In this document: one piece after another, positions 5,556 through 13,737 of the stretch
How positions within the stretch are numbered: the stretch's first letter is position 1
Layout of the letters: every line of letters begins with the position of its first letter
Source of the DNA: Actinomycetes bacterium
GTDB lineage: Bacteria; Actinomycetota; Acidimicrobiia; Acidimicrobiales; Acidimicrobiaceae
Direction of reading: 5' to 3'
Assembly: GCA_021823385.1 (NCBI GenBank)
Contig: JAKAOC010000010.1
Span: 1-13,737 of the forward strand
Length of the DNA: 13,737 bases
Made by a program: the position numbers and the translations under genes
Notes under the pieces: model-generated
What the model was told of the DNA's origin: nothing
What the model saw: only the letters and a program-made list of their open reading frames with translations
Database searches by the model: none

Positions 5556-7331
5556 TCAGGCGAGCATCTCTCTGGCGGCACTGTCGATGCTCGCCGAGCA
5601 GATGCGATCCTGGTGCCGCCCCTGCAGGCTGAAGTCATGGCTGACCCGGTTGCGCCCGGCTGCCTTGGCCTGGTAAAGGGCGGAGTCGGCCAGCGCCATC
5701 AGGCGCTTGGCGGCCTCGTTGGGGTCGGTCGAGAGCGAGACATCCAGATCTGCGGTGGTTGCCACGCCGATGGAGATGGTGGCCCGCAAATGCCCGTCCT
5801 TGGCCAGCCTGGTGGTGTGGCCCTCGATGCGCTTGCGGAGCTTTTCCGCGGTCGCGAGCGCCCCCGGCAGCTGGGTCTCGGGCAGCAGGATCACGAACTC
5901 CTCGCCGCCGTAGCGTCCGATCAGGTCCCCCTTGCGCAAGCTCGAGCGGAGGCGTCGCGCCACTGCCCGAAGGACCAGGTCCCCGTTCAGGTGGCCGTAG
6001 GAGTCGTTGACTTGCTTGAAGTGGTCGAGGTCAACGAATAGCAGCGCGGCGGGCAGGTTGCGCGCCTCGCACTCGGCCAGGCTCCTGACCATGCGCGCGA
6101 TGAAGGTGCTGCGGTTGGGAAGGCGGGTGAGGGCGTCAGTGTGCGCCAGGCTCTCCAGCCGGCGGAAGCGGGTCACCTGTGCGACCGCGTTTGCGCACTG
6201 GTCGGCGAAGTACTCCAGGGCCTGTATGTGATACGGCTCGGGAAAGATGCCGTTGACGGGCTCGTCGATGGAGATCAGCCCGAGGAGGCTGCCCTCGTCG
6301 TCGTGGAGGGGGATGGTGAGCGAGTCGAGAGGGTGCCACATGCCCGGCCTCCAGTCCGGGCGGGCTTCGGGGATGCTGAGCGCGGCGACAAGCTCTGCGG
6401 GGATCGGGAAGCGGGTGTGGTCGATGAGGTACGAGCGGCCCACCCGGGCCTCCGGACGCATCATCGGCGCGAAATCATCCAGGTCGAGCTCATGGTCGAG
6501 GAGGTGCTGCACCTGCTCCGGGGAGATGCCGTAGGTGGCGCGCAGCCTGAGGCGGGTGGAGCCCGGATCCAGCAGCATCAGCCCCACTCTCGCAAATCCG
6601 CCCGCCTCGGCCATGGTGCGAACCATCTCGGAGAGCATCGCGTCGAGCTGGATCTCTCGCTGCAAGGTGGTGCTGGCCTCGAAGAGGCGGGCCACCTGCT
6701 GCCGCTGGGCCTCCAGGATGCGCATACGCGCGGCGGCCTCACGGTTGGCCCGCACCAGCTTGAGCGCCACCGAGCTCAGGCTCGCAAAGCTCTCCAGCAC
6801 CAGCGCGGAGTCCGGGTCGGGCAAGGCGCCGTCAAGGGGATCGTCCGGATTCAGCAGTCCGATGACCCTGCCGCCGTCGCCGGTGAGAGGGACGAAGAGG
6901 AGCGAGGCCGGATGCCAGGCACCGGAACCCTCGGCGCGGGCGGGCGTGGAGATGAAATAGGGGGCGACATCCGGGTCGGCCAGCCTGGGGCTGCGGCCGT
7001 CGAGGTAGACCACCTCGCCGATGCGGTCGCCGGCCTCTTCGACGCGCTTATAGGCGGAAAAGGGGATCGCGTATCCCTCGGGCAGGCCCACGGCTGCGGC
7101 ACCGGCGAGGCTGGCGGAGCTGCGCGCCCTGAAGTTCGAGTCCGGCTCGAGGATGTAGATGATGCAGCGGCCGAAGCCCAGGTGCTCACATACGCTTGTG
7201 GCCACCAGGTCGAGAAGCTCGCCCTCGTCGTGGCTGTCGGAGACGGAGCGGGCCACGCCCAGCACCCCGCGCAGGCGCGCAAGAGCCTGCTTGGCGCCCC
7301 CGTCCACTCTCTCCGCGCTTGCGCCGTTCAA
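5556..7331 (-). CDS. GAF-GAF-GGDEF diguanylate cyclase
   Basis: Likely a cytosolic sensor that makes cyclic di-GMP from two GTP. Counting from the TTG at 7331 (591 residues), a first GAF-like domain spans about 34-197, a second 217-389, and the GGDEF domain 394-564. The active site reads GGEEF (475-479), an allowed active variant. The inhibitory site RKGD (RxxD, 466-469) lies five residues before it, so product feedback is expected. The metal/substrate segment FVDLDHFKQVND is intact. No membrane segment is seen. The two GAF units share the layout WHP..SL..VPL....G..LGL....P..G..P.P, suggesting an internal duplication. TTG 7331 has GGAGG five bases upstream; an ATG at 7544 would add 71 residues but overlaps the upstream gene by 89 bases, and GTG 7307 is another option. 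Domain call sure, start uncertain. Confidence 0.85.
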   Translation of the reverse strand: MNGASAERVDGGAKQALARLRGVLGVARSVSDSHDEGELLDLVATSVCEHLGFGRCIIYILEPDSNFRARSSASLAGAAAVGLPEGYAIPFSAYKRVEEAGDRIGEVVYLDGRSPRLADPDVAPYFISTPARAEGSGAWHPASLLFVPLTGDGGRVIGLLNPDDPLDGALPDPDSALVLESFASLSSVALKLVRANREAAARMRILEAQRQQVARLFEASTTLQREIQLDAMLSEMVRTMAEAGGFARVGLMLLDPGSTRLRLRATYGISPEQVQHLLDHELDLDDFAPMMRPEARVGRSYLIDHTRFPIPAELVAALSIPEARPDWRPGMWHPLDSLTIPLHDDEGSLLGLISIDEPVNGIFPEPYHIQALEYFADQCANAVAQVTRFRRLESLAHTDALTRLPNRSTFIARMVRSLAECEARNLPAALLFVDLDHFKQVNDSYGHLNGDLVLRAVARRLRSSLRKGDLIGRYGGEEFVILLPETQLPGALATAEKLRKRIEGHTTRLAKDGHLRATISIGVATTADLDVSLSTDPNEAAKRLMALADSALYQAKAAGRNRVSHDFSLQGRHQDRICSASIDSAAREMLA

Positions 7332-7455
7332 CTCTGCCTCCGGGCCATCGGAAATGCGCTCGCGGAGCAGGGCGCAGGCCTTGAAGTATGTTTCGGTAAG
7401 TGCCGGGACGAACTTGAAGTGCTGGCGGAACTGCCAGATATTTTTACGCCGGCTC
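7332..7455 (-). other. Gap between the GH15 and cyclase genes, possible promoter
   Basis: The frame of the cyclase is open through this gap and translates plausibly (NIWQFRQHFKFVPALTETYF), so it may be coding if an unusual start is used. On the minus strand, right after the GH15 stop, an AT tract TAAAAATAT (7446-7438) stands out in GC-rich sequence and could serve as a -10, giving the cyclase its own promoter. The short inverted repeat CTGGC/GCCAG follows it. Confidence 0.3.
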
Positions 7456-9309
7456 TCAGGCTCGGGTTGCCCGGGTGGTTCGGGGCTTGCCGGCCGTGCG
7501 CCGCACCGGCGGGCGCGCTTCGGGAAAGTAGCCGGGTGGCGCATTCTCGACCAGGTATCGCGCGGTGTTGATCAAGCCCACGTGAGTCAAGGCCTGGGGA
7601 AAGTTGCCGAGCATTCTGTGGGTTACCGGGTCGTACTCCTCGGAGAAGAGCCCGAGCTCGTTGCCCAGGGTCAAAAGCTCGTCGAAGCGCGACTTGGCTT
7701 CGTGGAATCGCCCCTGGAGAACCAGGTTGTCCACCAGCCAGAAGCTACAGGCGAGAAATACCCCCTCGCGCCCCGGGAGGCCGTCTGTATCGGCTTCGCC
7801 GGTCTCGTAGCGCTTGATCAGCCCACCCGAGGAGAGGCGCTGGTCGATGGCCTCCACGGTTGCCACCATGCGCGGGTCGTCGGCGTCGACGAATCCCACC
7901 AGGGGGAGCCGCAGCAGGGAAGCGTCCAGCCTGTCCGAGTCGTAGTCCTGCACGAAGGTGCCGGCATCCTCGTGAAAGCCGTGCGAGAGAACCGATTCGC
8001 GGATCTCATCCCGGACTTTGGTCCAGCGCTCGAGGGGCCCCCGGGCGCCGTACTCCTCGATCAGCTTCACGGCCCGGTCGAAAACGACCCAGGCCATCAC
8101 CTTGGAGTAGGTGAAGTGGCGCCTCGGCCCCCGCACCTCCCAGATCCCCTCGTCGGGCTCGTTCCAATGCCCTTCCACGTACTCGACCACTGCGGTCAGA
8201 AGGGGCCAGAAGTCCTCGAGCGGCTCGATGCCGGAGCACTGGAAGCGGTAGAACGAGTCAAGCAGCTCACCGTACACGTCGAGCTGGAACTGCTCGGAAG
8301 CGGCGTTGCCGACCCGGACCGGGGACGAGCCCAGATAACCGGGGAGCCATTTGAGGCTATATTCGGGGATCAGCCGCTCGCCGCCTATCCCGTACATGAT
8401 CTGAAGCTGGGTGGGATCGCCCGCCGCGGCCCGGATCAGCCACTTTATCCAAGCGGCCGCCTCTCGCTCGAAGCCGTCGACCAGCAGGGCGTCAAGCGTG
8501 AAGGCGGCGTCCCTGAGCCAGCAGTAGCGGTAGTCCCAGTTGCGCACCCCTCCCACCTCCTCGGGCAGCGAGGTGGTGGGGGCGGCGACGATGCCGCCGC
8601 TGGGGCCGTAGGTGAGCGCCTTCAAGGTGATGATCGAGCGCTCCACCAGCTCCTGGTACTCGCCGCAGTGTTCGTTGCAGCGGCGCATGTATCCGTGCCA
8701 AAAGTTGAGGGAGGCCTCCAGCGCCTCGGAAGGGTCATGCATATGTGGCACCGGAGAGGTGGAGTCGTAAAAGACCATGCTGACCGAGTGGCGCTGGCCC
8801 TCGCTCACCGTGAAGGCGGCCCGGGTGCTGAAATCCTTGCCCGAGAGCTTCATCGTCGATCCGATGAGAAGGGCGTTGGGGCCGAGCACCATGTAGAGAT
8901 GCTCGCCTTCCCGGCGCACCCATGGAACGCTCTTGCCGTAGTCGAAGCGCACCTTGATCACCATCTCCATCTCGACCTGCCCCTGCACGCCTTCGATGAT
9001 GCGATGGATGGTGGGGTGGGAGTTGCGGGGAGGCATGAAGTCGATGACCCGCACGACGCCGGTGGCGGTCTCGAAGTAGGTCGCCAGGACCAGGCTGCGA
9101 TCCAGGTAGGCGTGGTGCCCATCGAGTATCTGCCCGGCCGGGCGGATCTGCCAATGGCCGTTGTCCTGATGGCCGACAAGCGAGGCGAAGCAGGCGCCCG
9201 AGTCGAAGCGCGGGAGGCAGAGCCAGTCGATGGATCCCTCCTTGCTCACCAGGGCGGCGGTGTGCAGGTCGCCGATGATTCCGTAGCTTTCGATTGGCTG
9301 GTCACCCAC
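7456..9309 (-). CDS. Glycoside hydrolase family 15 protein (glucoamylase/trehalase-like)
   Basis: The 617-residue protein has the GH15 plan: an N-terminal beta-sandwich domain opening with IGDLHTAALVSKEGSIDWLC and LPRFDS (26-37), and a C-terminal (alpha/alpha)6 barrel from about 215. Barrel motifs are AAPTTSLPE (242-250), RNWDYRYCWLRDA (256-268), MYGIGGER, GIWEVRG with the presumed acid Glu391, and REGVFLACSFWLV with the presumed base Glu515; LGNFPQALTHVGLIN closes the fold. GH15 enzymes release glucose from alpha-glucans or, in mycobacteria, hydrolyse trehalose; this sequence resembles the latter group closely enough that either substrate is possible. No signal peptide is seen, so it is likely cytosolic. 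The GTG at 9309 gives the family's usual N-terminus; ATG 9369 would add 20 residues but lacks a ribosome site. The tail after residue 590 is Arg/Thr/Pro-rich. Confidence 0.88.
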   Translation of the reverse strand: MGDQPIESYGIIGDLHTAALVSKEGSIDWLCLPRFDSGACFASLVGHQDNGHWQIRPAGQILDGHHAYLDRSLVLATYFETATGVVRVIDFMPPRNSHPTIHRIIEGVQGQVEMEMVIKVRFDYGKSVPWVRREGEHLYMVLGPNALLIGSTMKLSGKDFSTRAAFTVSEGQRHSVSMVFYDSTSPVPHMHDPSEALEASLNFWHGYMRRCNEHCGEYQELVERSIITLKALTYGPSGGIVAAPTTSLPEEVGGVRNWDYRYCWLRDAAFTLDALLVDGFEREAAAWIKWLIRAAAGDPTQLQIMYGIGGERLIPEYSLKWLPGYLGSSPVRVGNAASEQFQLDVYGELLDSFYRFQCSGIEPLEDFWPLLTAVVEYVEGHWNEPDEGIWEVRGPRRHFTYSKVMAWVVFDRAVKLIEEYGARGPLERWTKVRDEIRESVLSHGFHEDAGTFVQDYDSDRLDASLLRLPLVGFVDADDPRMVATVEAIDQRLSSGGLIKRYETGEADTDGLPGREGVFLACSFWLVDNLVLQGRFHEAKSRFDELLTLGNELGLFSEEYDPVTHRMLGNFPQALTHVGLINTARYLVENAPPGYFPEARPPVRRTAGKPRTTRATRA

Positions 9310-9638
9310 GTATGAGACCTTAGCGAACCTGGCCGCAGATGTGCGGGCGTACCAGCTCAATGGCGTCATGGTTGCCGTTAAGGGTCTGATCGATGCCGAT
9401 CGGGGATGAACAACTCGGCCGGGTGGCCGGCACCCCGCGGAATCGCGCCTGGGACGCAATGGCGGTTTCAACGGGGCTCGGTTGAGGTTCCGGCGCTGTG
9501 GAAAATGCGGCGCCGGGGTGGCCGAACCCGGATGGGGCGCCCATGTCGGTGGTGCTCCAAGAACGTCTCGCGGCACTCCCGGGCGTTCTGGATGCCGCGG
9601 GAAGTTCCACTTGGGCGCGAAGTTCCGCCGCCCCGGGC
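9310..9638. other. Gene-free stretch between the mosaic protein and GH15 genes
   Basis: I see no convincing gene. The plus-strand frame from 9482 includes RRCGKCGAG but loses any protein-like character and runs into the antisense of the mosaic protein. The minus strand has an in-frame extension of the GH15 gene that is Pro/Arg-rich and unlike protein. The region should carry the GH15 promoter. A small GATCG/CGATC inverted repeat lies near 9390-9400. Confidence 0.4.
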
Positions 9639-9674
9639 CCCGGTCAGGCCGGCTATGGGAGCAGCCTGACCGGG
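9639..9674 (-). terminator. Strong hairpin after the mosaic surface protein gene
   Basis: CCCGGTCAGGC (9639-9649) and GCCTGACCGGG (9664-9674) form a perfect 11-bp stem with a 14-base loop, 15 bases beyond the minus-strand stop codon at 9691-9689. The position and strength fit a transcription terminator, although no T-run follows. Confidence 0.65.
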
Positions 9675-9688
9675 TGGATTCCGCTCTG

Positions 9689-12600
9689 CTAGGCACAGCC
9701 CCCGGTCACCGGCTTGTTGAGGGCAACCTGGGCCATGGAGCCGTAGTAGTTGGCATCCCCGAAGCTGAACACCCCGCCGTCGGCTGCGACCAGCCAGTAG
9801 CCGTGCCCGTCGGGAGTGGCCGCCATGCCCACCACCGGCTTGTTGAGGGCAGCCTGGGCCATGGAGCCGTAGTAGTTGGCATCCCCGAAGCTGAAGACCC
9901 CACCGTCGGCACCGACCAGCCAGTAGCCCGCCTTCGGGTAAATCGCGTCAACCGTCTCGGTCAGCGTTTGAGACCTGGAAGCGCCGTAGGCGGCGTCCCC
10001 CGAATAGGCCGCGCTGACAAGGTGGGTTCCCGGCGAGGTGTAGGTAAGTGTGCAGACGGCCCGGCCGGTCGTGCCGCTGACGGCCTGAGCAGTGCAACCC
10101 GGGATTGCCGATCCGTTATCGGAGAACGCGACGGTGCCCCCGTCGGGAGTGGGTGACACCGTGGCCGTGTAGGAGATGGACCGGCCTTGGAGGGTCGGGT
10201 CTGCCGACGCGGACAGGGAAGTGGAGGTGGCTGTTTGGCTAGAGGGCTGGAGCCCCGTCACGTCGGTGAGGGTCACGTCGTGGTTACTGGTCCCTCCGGC
10301 GTAGCTGATCCTCATGGTTCTGCCCGCGGCGATGAACGTGGCCCCTTCGGACAGCTGGTTCGAGCCGTATGAGAGAAGGCCCGTGGGTGCGCTGCCGCCC
10401 TGGTTGGAGATGATGTCATACACGTCTCCGGTGGCTGAACCGAACCCACCCCCAAAAGTCAGCGACAGGGATGCCCCGCCCAGGGCTACGGTGCCCGAGG
10501 TGACCGAGACCTGTGAGTAGCTGCCCGGAGTGGTGCCATCGATGGTGACGCCGAGGCCAACGGACCCGCCTGCGCATTCCAGGACAAGCCCGGAGGTGGT
10601 GGTCAACGTGCCGGCTCCGGTGTTACCAGGGCTCAGCGTTGCGGAGCATCCGATGGTGATACCGCCGGCACTCCCGGAGCCTTCGACATTCGCGCTACCG
10701 GCGGTCACCTGGCCCGAGGCCGCACCGTCCAGCTGAAGGGTCCCTCCGAGCGCCGCCAGTCCCGCGGTGTTGGTGGCACTCTGCCCGCCGGGGAGGATTA
10801 CCACACCCCTAGTGGACAGGATGCCGGTCCCTGTAAGACCCCCGGCCAGTGTGAGGGAGTGGCCGTCGTTGGCCAGGTCGGCCACGCTTGCGGAGGCGTC
10901 CAAACTGACCGGCTGCGTGAGGCTCAGGTCGGCGCCGGACCATTCGAGCGCGCCTCCGGCGGCAGCGCCGCCCACCCCGGTGCCGGCCAGGTGGAGGGGG
11001 TTGGCGAGGGTCGTGATGCCCCCGGCTTGCAGCTCGCCCCCGGCCTCGACCGTGACCAAACCATCGGATAGGGCCTGGGGGTTGGCGAGACGTGCCGTGG
11101 CGTAGTTGGTGACGGTCGTACCCCCGGTGTACGTGCCGGGGCCATGGAGCACGATCAGGCCACCCGCTCCAGCGGAGGGTGCGGTCAGGGTTAGGGGGCC
11201 GGTGCCGCCCACACCGCCGGTCAACTCCAGGATCGTCGAGGCTGTGTCCTCGGCCACGGACGCCGCGGAGCCAAGCGTGATCAGCCCGTTCCAGGCGTCT
11301 ACGCCCGAGGCTGCCACCAGCGCACCGCCGGTTCCCGCTGCTCCTGAGCCATTGAGTGTGAGAGGGTTGGCCACCCCGATGCCGCCCGAGAGCATTGCGC
11401 TCGCGCCGTTCGTAACGGTCACCGGCCCGGTGCCGAAGGCTGCGCCGTTCGTGGCCTCGACTGTACCTCCGGCGACGGTGGTGCCGCCTGAATAGGTGTT
11501 GGCACCGGAGAGGTACACCGGCTCCCAGGGGCCTCCAGACGGCATGTCGATCTGCAGGGCGTGGGCGCCGCTGATCACCCCGGTAAACGCCAGGCTGCCG
11601 GAGTACTGGGCCTCCACCACTGTGTCTCCCGCCAGTGTGATCGGACCGGAGAGAGTCGCGGTTCCGTTGCCCGACGCCAAGGCCCCGTCGAAACCGCCGA
11701 TACCGCTGCCGCTGAGGCTGAAGGCGTTGGCCACCGTCAGGCCGGGAATCACAAAGATGGTCGATCCCGGTGTGACCGTTACCGCGCCGGTGCCGAATCC
11801 GGCCGGATTGGCGAGTGTGACGTAGGCGTTCCCGGCGACGGTGGTGCCACCGCTGTAGGTGCCGGCCTCGTTCAGGTCCCAGGCGTACCCGCTGAGGGTG
11901 AGGCTTCGTTGGTTCCCTCCGTCGCTCAACGCGCCGAGAAGCTTGACCGGGACTCCAGCGGTGGAAAAGGTCTGGGAGGCGCCGAGCAGGATCGGCGTGT
12001 CGATGGTCGCGTATGCCGAGCCGCTTACGTTGATGCCGATTCCGGACGCGGGGTCGAGGGTGATCTGGTTGCCGGTAATTACGTAGCCGGCCTGGAGGGT
12101 CACGCTGTCGAAGACGGTACCGGGAGCATTGTCGTTGTTGGGCTGGGCACCGTTCGGGATAGGTGTGGGGAAGATCAACATTGAGCCGGCAGGTGGGCCG
12201 CCGGCCGCTGTGCAGCCGGTGCCAGACCAGTTTGCCCCGTCGGACCAGTTGTCGTTACTGGCATGGTCGCCATCGGTCCAGGTGCAGCTGGCCGTGGCCG
12301 GGGACGATTGAGCGACGATAGCGCCGTACTGGTCGCTGGAAGTATCCTGGTAGTCACCAACGGCCACGCACCACCCTGCCTGCGTGCAGGACACGCCGGC
12401 CAGGAAACCGTACGGGTTGGTTCCTGCCGCCGGGTTAAGCGCGCTCAAGGGCAAGGCGGCAGCCGTCCAGGTCCCGTTGGAGAGTGTCTCGATCAGGCCC
12501 TGCTGGTTTCCGGAGGTGTCCATGTAGGAGCCTACGGCCACGCAATAGCCGGCAGAGGGGCACGACTGACCGCCCATGGTCACCGAGGGGTCGGTTCCCG

Positions 12601-13737
12601 CCGCCGGGCTGAACCCGCTCAAGGGCGCGGTTGCCGCCGTCCAGGTCCCGTTGGAGAGTGTCTCGATCAGGCCGAACTGATCGCCGGATGCGTCGTGGTA
12701 GCTCGCAGTGGCCACGCATGAGCCGGCGGCCGGGCACGAAATCGCGCCGAGATTGTCCACGGGCGCCGTGGCGGCCGCCGGGCTGAGCCCGCTCACGGGC
12801 GCGGTTGCCGCCGTCCAGGTCCCGCCCGACAGCGTCTCGATCAGGCCCTCTGCGCCGGACGAAGCGTCATAGGTTCCTACGGCTACGCACGATCCCGCGG
12901 CCGGGCAGGAGAGGCCGGTCAAGAACGCGGTCGGATTGACGCTGGCCGCGGGGTTGAGCCCGCTCAAGGGCGCGGCGGCGGCCGTCCAGGTCCCCCCCGA
13001 CAGCGTCTCGATCAGGCCCTGGTACGCGTTCGAGCTGTCCTGGTATTCTCCTCCTGCCACGCACGACCCCGTGGCCGGGCAGGACAGGCCGTTCAGAGCC
13101 GACCACGGCGTGGTGGCTGTGCTTAGCCCGCCCAAGGGCGCGGTTGCCGCCGTCCAGGTCCCGTTGGAGAGAGTCTCGATCGCGCCGTCCATGCCGGACG
13201 AAGCGTTATAGGTTCCTACGGCCACGCAGGAGCCGGCGGCCGGGCAGGAGAGGCCGGTCAGGGAAAAGTTGGGGTCGGTGGCGGGTGCCGGGCTGAGCCC
13301 GCCCAAGGGCGCGGCGGCGGCCGTCCAGGTCCCGTTGGAGAGTGTCTCGATCAGGCCAAACTGATTGAACGAGGAATCGCTGTAGCTCCCGGTCGCTAGG
13401 CACGACCCCGCCGCCGGGCACGAAAGGGCGTAGAAGTAAACGCTCGGACTGGATCCCGCCGCCGGGTTGAGCCCGCTCAAGGGTGCCGTCATCGCCGTCC
13501 AGGTCCCGTTGGAGAGAGTCTCGATCAGGCCCTGAAAGTGCCCGTTGGAGTCCTGATAGGTGCCTACGGCCACGCACGACCCCGCGGTCGGGCAGACCTC
13601 CGGTACGGTGGTGGCCCCACCGACCACCTTGCCGAAAGTGACGCCCGGGTTGGTTCCCGCCGCCGGGTTGAGCCCGCTCAAGGGCGCCGTCATCGCAGTC
13701 AAGTCGGACGAGGCCGCCGCAGGTGAGGCGGTCAGCA
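9689..13737 (-). CDS. Large secreted repeat-mosaic surface protein (5'-partial)
   Basis: At least 1337 residues from an internal ATG at 13702; the frame stays open to the window edge ([10 protein letters not shown], perhaps just after a signal peptide), so the true start is outside. Numbered from that ATG: eight repeats of about 58 residues (1-466), each with C-P-x-x-G-x-C and [13 protein letters not shown]; a transition with [18 protein letters not shown] (473-495); a beta-helix region (about 530-1148) with three autotransporter-type strand repeats, e.g. [16 protein letters not shown]; a bacterial Ig-like domain (about 1155-1250); and two GYWLV repeats ending in PVTGGCA. The make-up is Gly, Ala, Ser and Thr with few charges, typical of secreted adhesins or sheath proteins. 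There is no beta-barrel translocator and no LPXTG motif, so release or non-covalent wall attachment is likely. The function is unknown. Confidence 0.8.
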   Translation of the reverse strand, partial: LTASPAAASSDLTAMTAPLSGLNPAAGTNPGVTFGKVVGGATTVPEVCPTAGSCVAVGTYQDSNGHFQGLIETLSNGTWTAMTAPLSGLNPAAGSSPSVYFYALSCPAAGSCLATGSYSDSSFNQFGLIETLSNGTWTAAAAPLGGLSPAPATDPNFSLTGLSCPAAGSCVAVGTYNASSGMDGAIETLSNGTWTAATAPLGGLSTATTPWSALNGLSCPATGSCVAGGEYQDSSNAYQGLIETLSGGTWTAAAAPLSGLNPAASVNPTAFLTGLSCPAAGSCVAVGTYDASSGAEGLIETLSGGTWTAATAPVSGLSPAAATAPVDNLGAISCPAAGSCVATASYHDASGDQFGLIETLSNGTWTAATAPLSGFSPAAGTDPSVTMGGQSCPSAGYCVAVGSYMDTSGNQQGLIETLSNGTWTAAALPLSALNPAAGTNPYGFLAGVSCTQAGWCVAVGDYQDTSSDQYGAIVAQSSPATASCTWTDGDHASNDNWSDGANWSGTGCTAAGGPPAGSMLIFPTPIPNGAQPNNDNAPGTVFDSVTLQAGYVITGNQITLDPASGIGINVSGSAYATIDTPILLGASQTFSTAGVPVKLLGALSDGGNQRSLTLSGYAWDLNEAGTYSGGTTVAGNAYVTLANPAGFGTGAVTVTPGSTIFVIPGLTVANAFSLSGSGIGGFDGALASGNGTATLSGPITLAGDTVVEAQYSGSLAFTGVISGAHALQIDMPSGGPWEPVYLSGANTYSGGTTVAGGTVEATNGAAFGTGPVTVTNGASAMLSGGIGVANPLTLNGSGAAGTGGALVAASGVDAWNGLITLGSAASVAEDTASTILELTGGVGGTGPLTLTAPSAGAGGLIVLHGPGTYTGGTTVTNYATARLANPQALSDGLVTVEAGGELQAGGITTLANPLHLAGTGVGGAAAGGALEWSGADLSLTQPVSLDASASVADLANDGHSLTLAGGLTGTGILSTRGVVILPGGQSATNTAGLAALGGTLQLDGAASGQVTAGSANVEGSGSAGGITIGCSATLSPGNTGAGTLTTTSGLVLECAGGSVGLGVTIDGTTPGSYSQVSVTSGTVALGGASLSLTFGGGFGSATGDVYDIISNQGGSAPTGLLSYGSNQLSEGATFIAAGRTMRISYAGGTSNHDVTLTDVTGLQPSSQTATSTSLSASADPTLQGRSISYTATVSPTPDGGTVAFSDNGSAIPGCTAQAVSGTTGRAVCTLTYTSPGTHLVSAAYSGDAAYGASRSQTLTETVDAIYPKAGYWLVGADGGVFSFGDANYYGSMAQAALNKPVVGMAATPDGHGYWLVAADGGVFSFGDANYYGSMAQVALNKPVTGGCA
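9701..9928 (-). repeat. Two tandem 42-residue GYWLV/FGDA repeats (126-bp period)
   Basis: Units begin at GYW codons ending at 9928 and 9802. The second unit is cut short after NKPV. Blocks 9711-9802 and 9837-9928 match at 87 of 92 bases. Each encodes [19 protein letters not shown], a beta-rich repeat common at the ends of exported proteins of some actinobacteria. Confidence 0.85.
9953..10240 (-). other. Ig-like domain within the mosaic protein
   Basis: Residues about 1155-1250 read [20 protein letters not shown], then [13 protein letters not shown] and [15 protein letters not shown], the pattern of bacterial Ig-like (Big_3/Big_5-type) domains. Cys1203 and Cys1217 could form a disulphide. It links the beta-helix to the terminal repeats. 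Confidence 0.7.
10259..11875 (-). repeat. Beta-helix region with autotransporter-type strand repeats
   Basis: Residues about 610-1148 contain three clear units: [20 protein letters not shown] (614-633), [16 protein letters not shown] (735-750) and [20 protein letters not shown] (856-875). Each is followed by a GTGAVTVT- or [13 protein letters not shown] strand. A passenger-like closing stretch follows ([37 protein letters not shown]). This is the pattern of autotransporter-associated beta-strand repeats, here without the outer-membrane barrel. Confidence 0.7.
12305..13690 (-). repeat. Eight tandem 58-residue Cys-pair repeats
   Basis: Cysteine pairs fall at residues 37/43, 95/101, 153/159, 208/214, 266/272, 323/329, 381/387 and 439/445, spaced 55-58 residues. 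The core is [19 protein letters not shown], then [20 protein letters not shown] and LNPAAGTNP. At DNA level the period is about 174 bp, with strongly conserved blocks around the [13 protein letters not shown] codons. The last unit (CTQAGWC) diverges and leads into the Trp-rich transition. Eight small beta-units could make a propeller with one disulphide per blade; that is inference. Confidence 0.8.

Noticed and set aside
6141..9315. Long plus-strand open frames across the cyclase and GH15 genes
   Set aside because: They are antisense shadows produced by high GC and third-position bias; the minus-strand frames carry the recognisable motifs.
9310..9696. Extension of the GH15 frame to 9696, overlapping the 3' end of the mosaic gene
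   Set aside because: Its translation is Pro/Arg-rich and unlike GH15 N-termini, and it would run through the strong hairpin at 9639-9674.
12305..13690. CRISPR-like array from regularly spaced DNA repeats
   Set aside because: The roughly 174-bp periodicity comes from in-frame protein repeats; the conserved blocks encode [13 protein letters not shown] and the spacers are also coding.

Overview
The window comes from a high-GC bacterium, most likely an actinobacterium. The pointers are high GC throughout, a predicted leaderless promoter, an MshB/Mca-like deacetylase, and a secreted protein ending in [15 protein letters not shown] repeats that I associate with Acidimicrobiia-type genomes. The lineage is an inference.

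Positions 1-2000 are a scarred accessory patch. A Rieske-type [2Fe-2S] protein, probably cut off by the window at its start, ends at a TAG codon lying exactly on the outer end of a repeat. From 288 to 1670 two 87-bp inverted repeats (about 73 of 87 positions identical, outer 10 bp perfect) enclose an orphan AbiEi-like antitoxin gene. Each repeat encodes the last residues of an IS630-type transposase, reading outward. The segment therefore looks like a small passenger transposon built from two transposase 3' ends. Its right edge abuts the C-terminal remnant of another gene.

Positions 2000-4240 hold two divergently transcribed exported proteins: a membrane-anchored propeller with seven Asp-box repeats (minus strand) and a small probable lipoprotein (plus strand). 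A hairpin separates the lipoprotein gene from a convergent ArsR-type regulator. The regulator is divergent from a PIG-L (LmbE-like) deacetylase gene, and an imperfect 21-bp palindrome in the shared upstream region is a candidate operator.

Positions 5556-9309 carry two minus-strand genes in transcription order: a GH15 glucoamylase/trehalase-like glycosidase, then a GAF-GAF-GGDEF diguanylate cyclase with an intact GG(E)EF active site and an RxxD inhibitory site. The cyclase converges on the deacetylase gene with only 3 bp between stop codons.

Positions 9689-13737 are the C-terminal 1337 or more residues of a large secreted mosaic protein (minus strand), its start lying beyond the window. In order it has eight 58-residue repeats with a C-x5-C pair each, a long beta-helix region with autotransporter-type strand repeats, one Ig-like domain and two 42-residue GYWLV repeats. 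A strong hairpin follows its stop codon.

The strongest candidates for something new are the repeat-flanked antitoxin element and the mosaic surface protein. No rRNA, tRNA or CRISPR array was seen.
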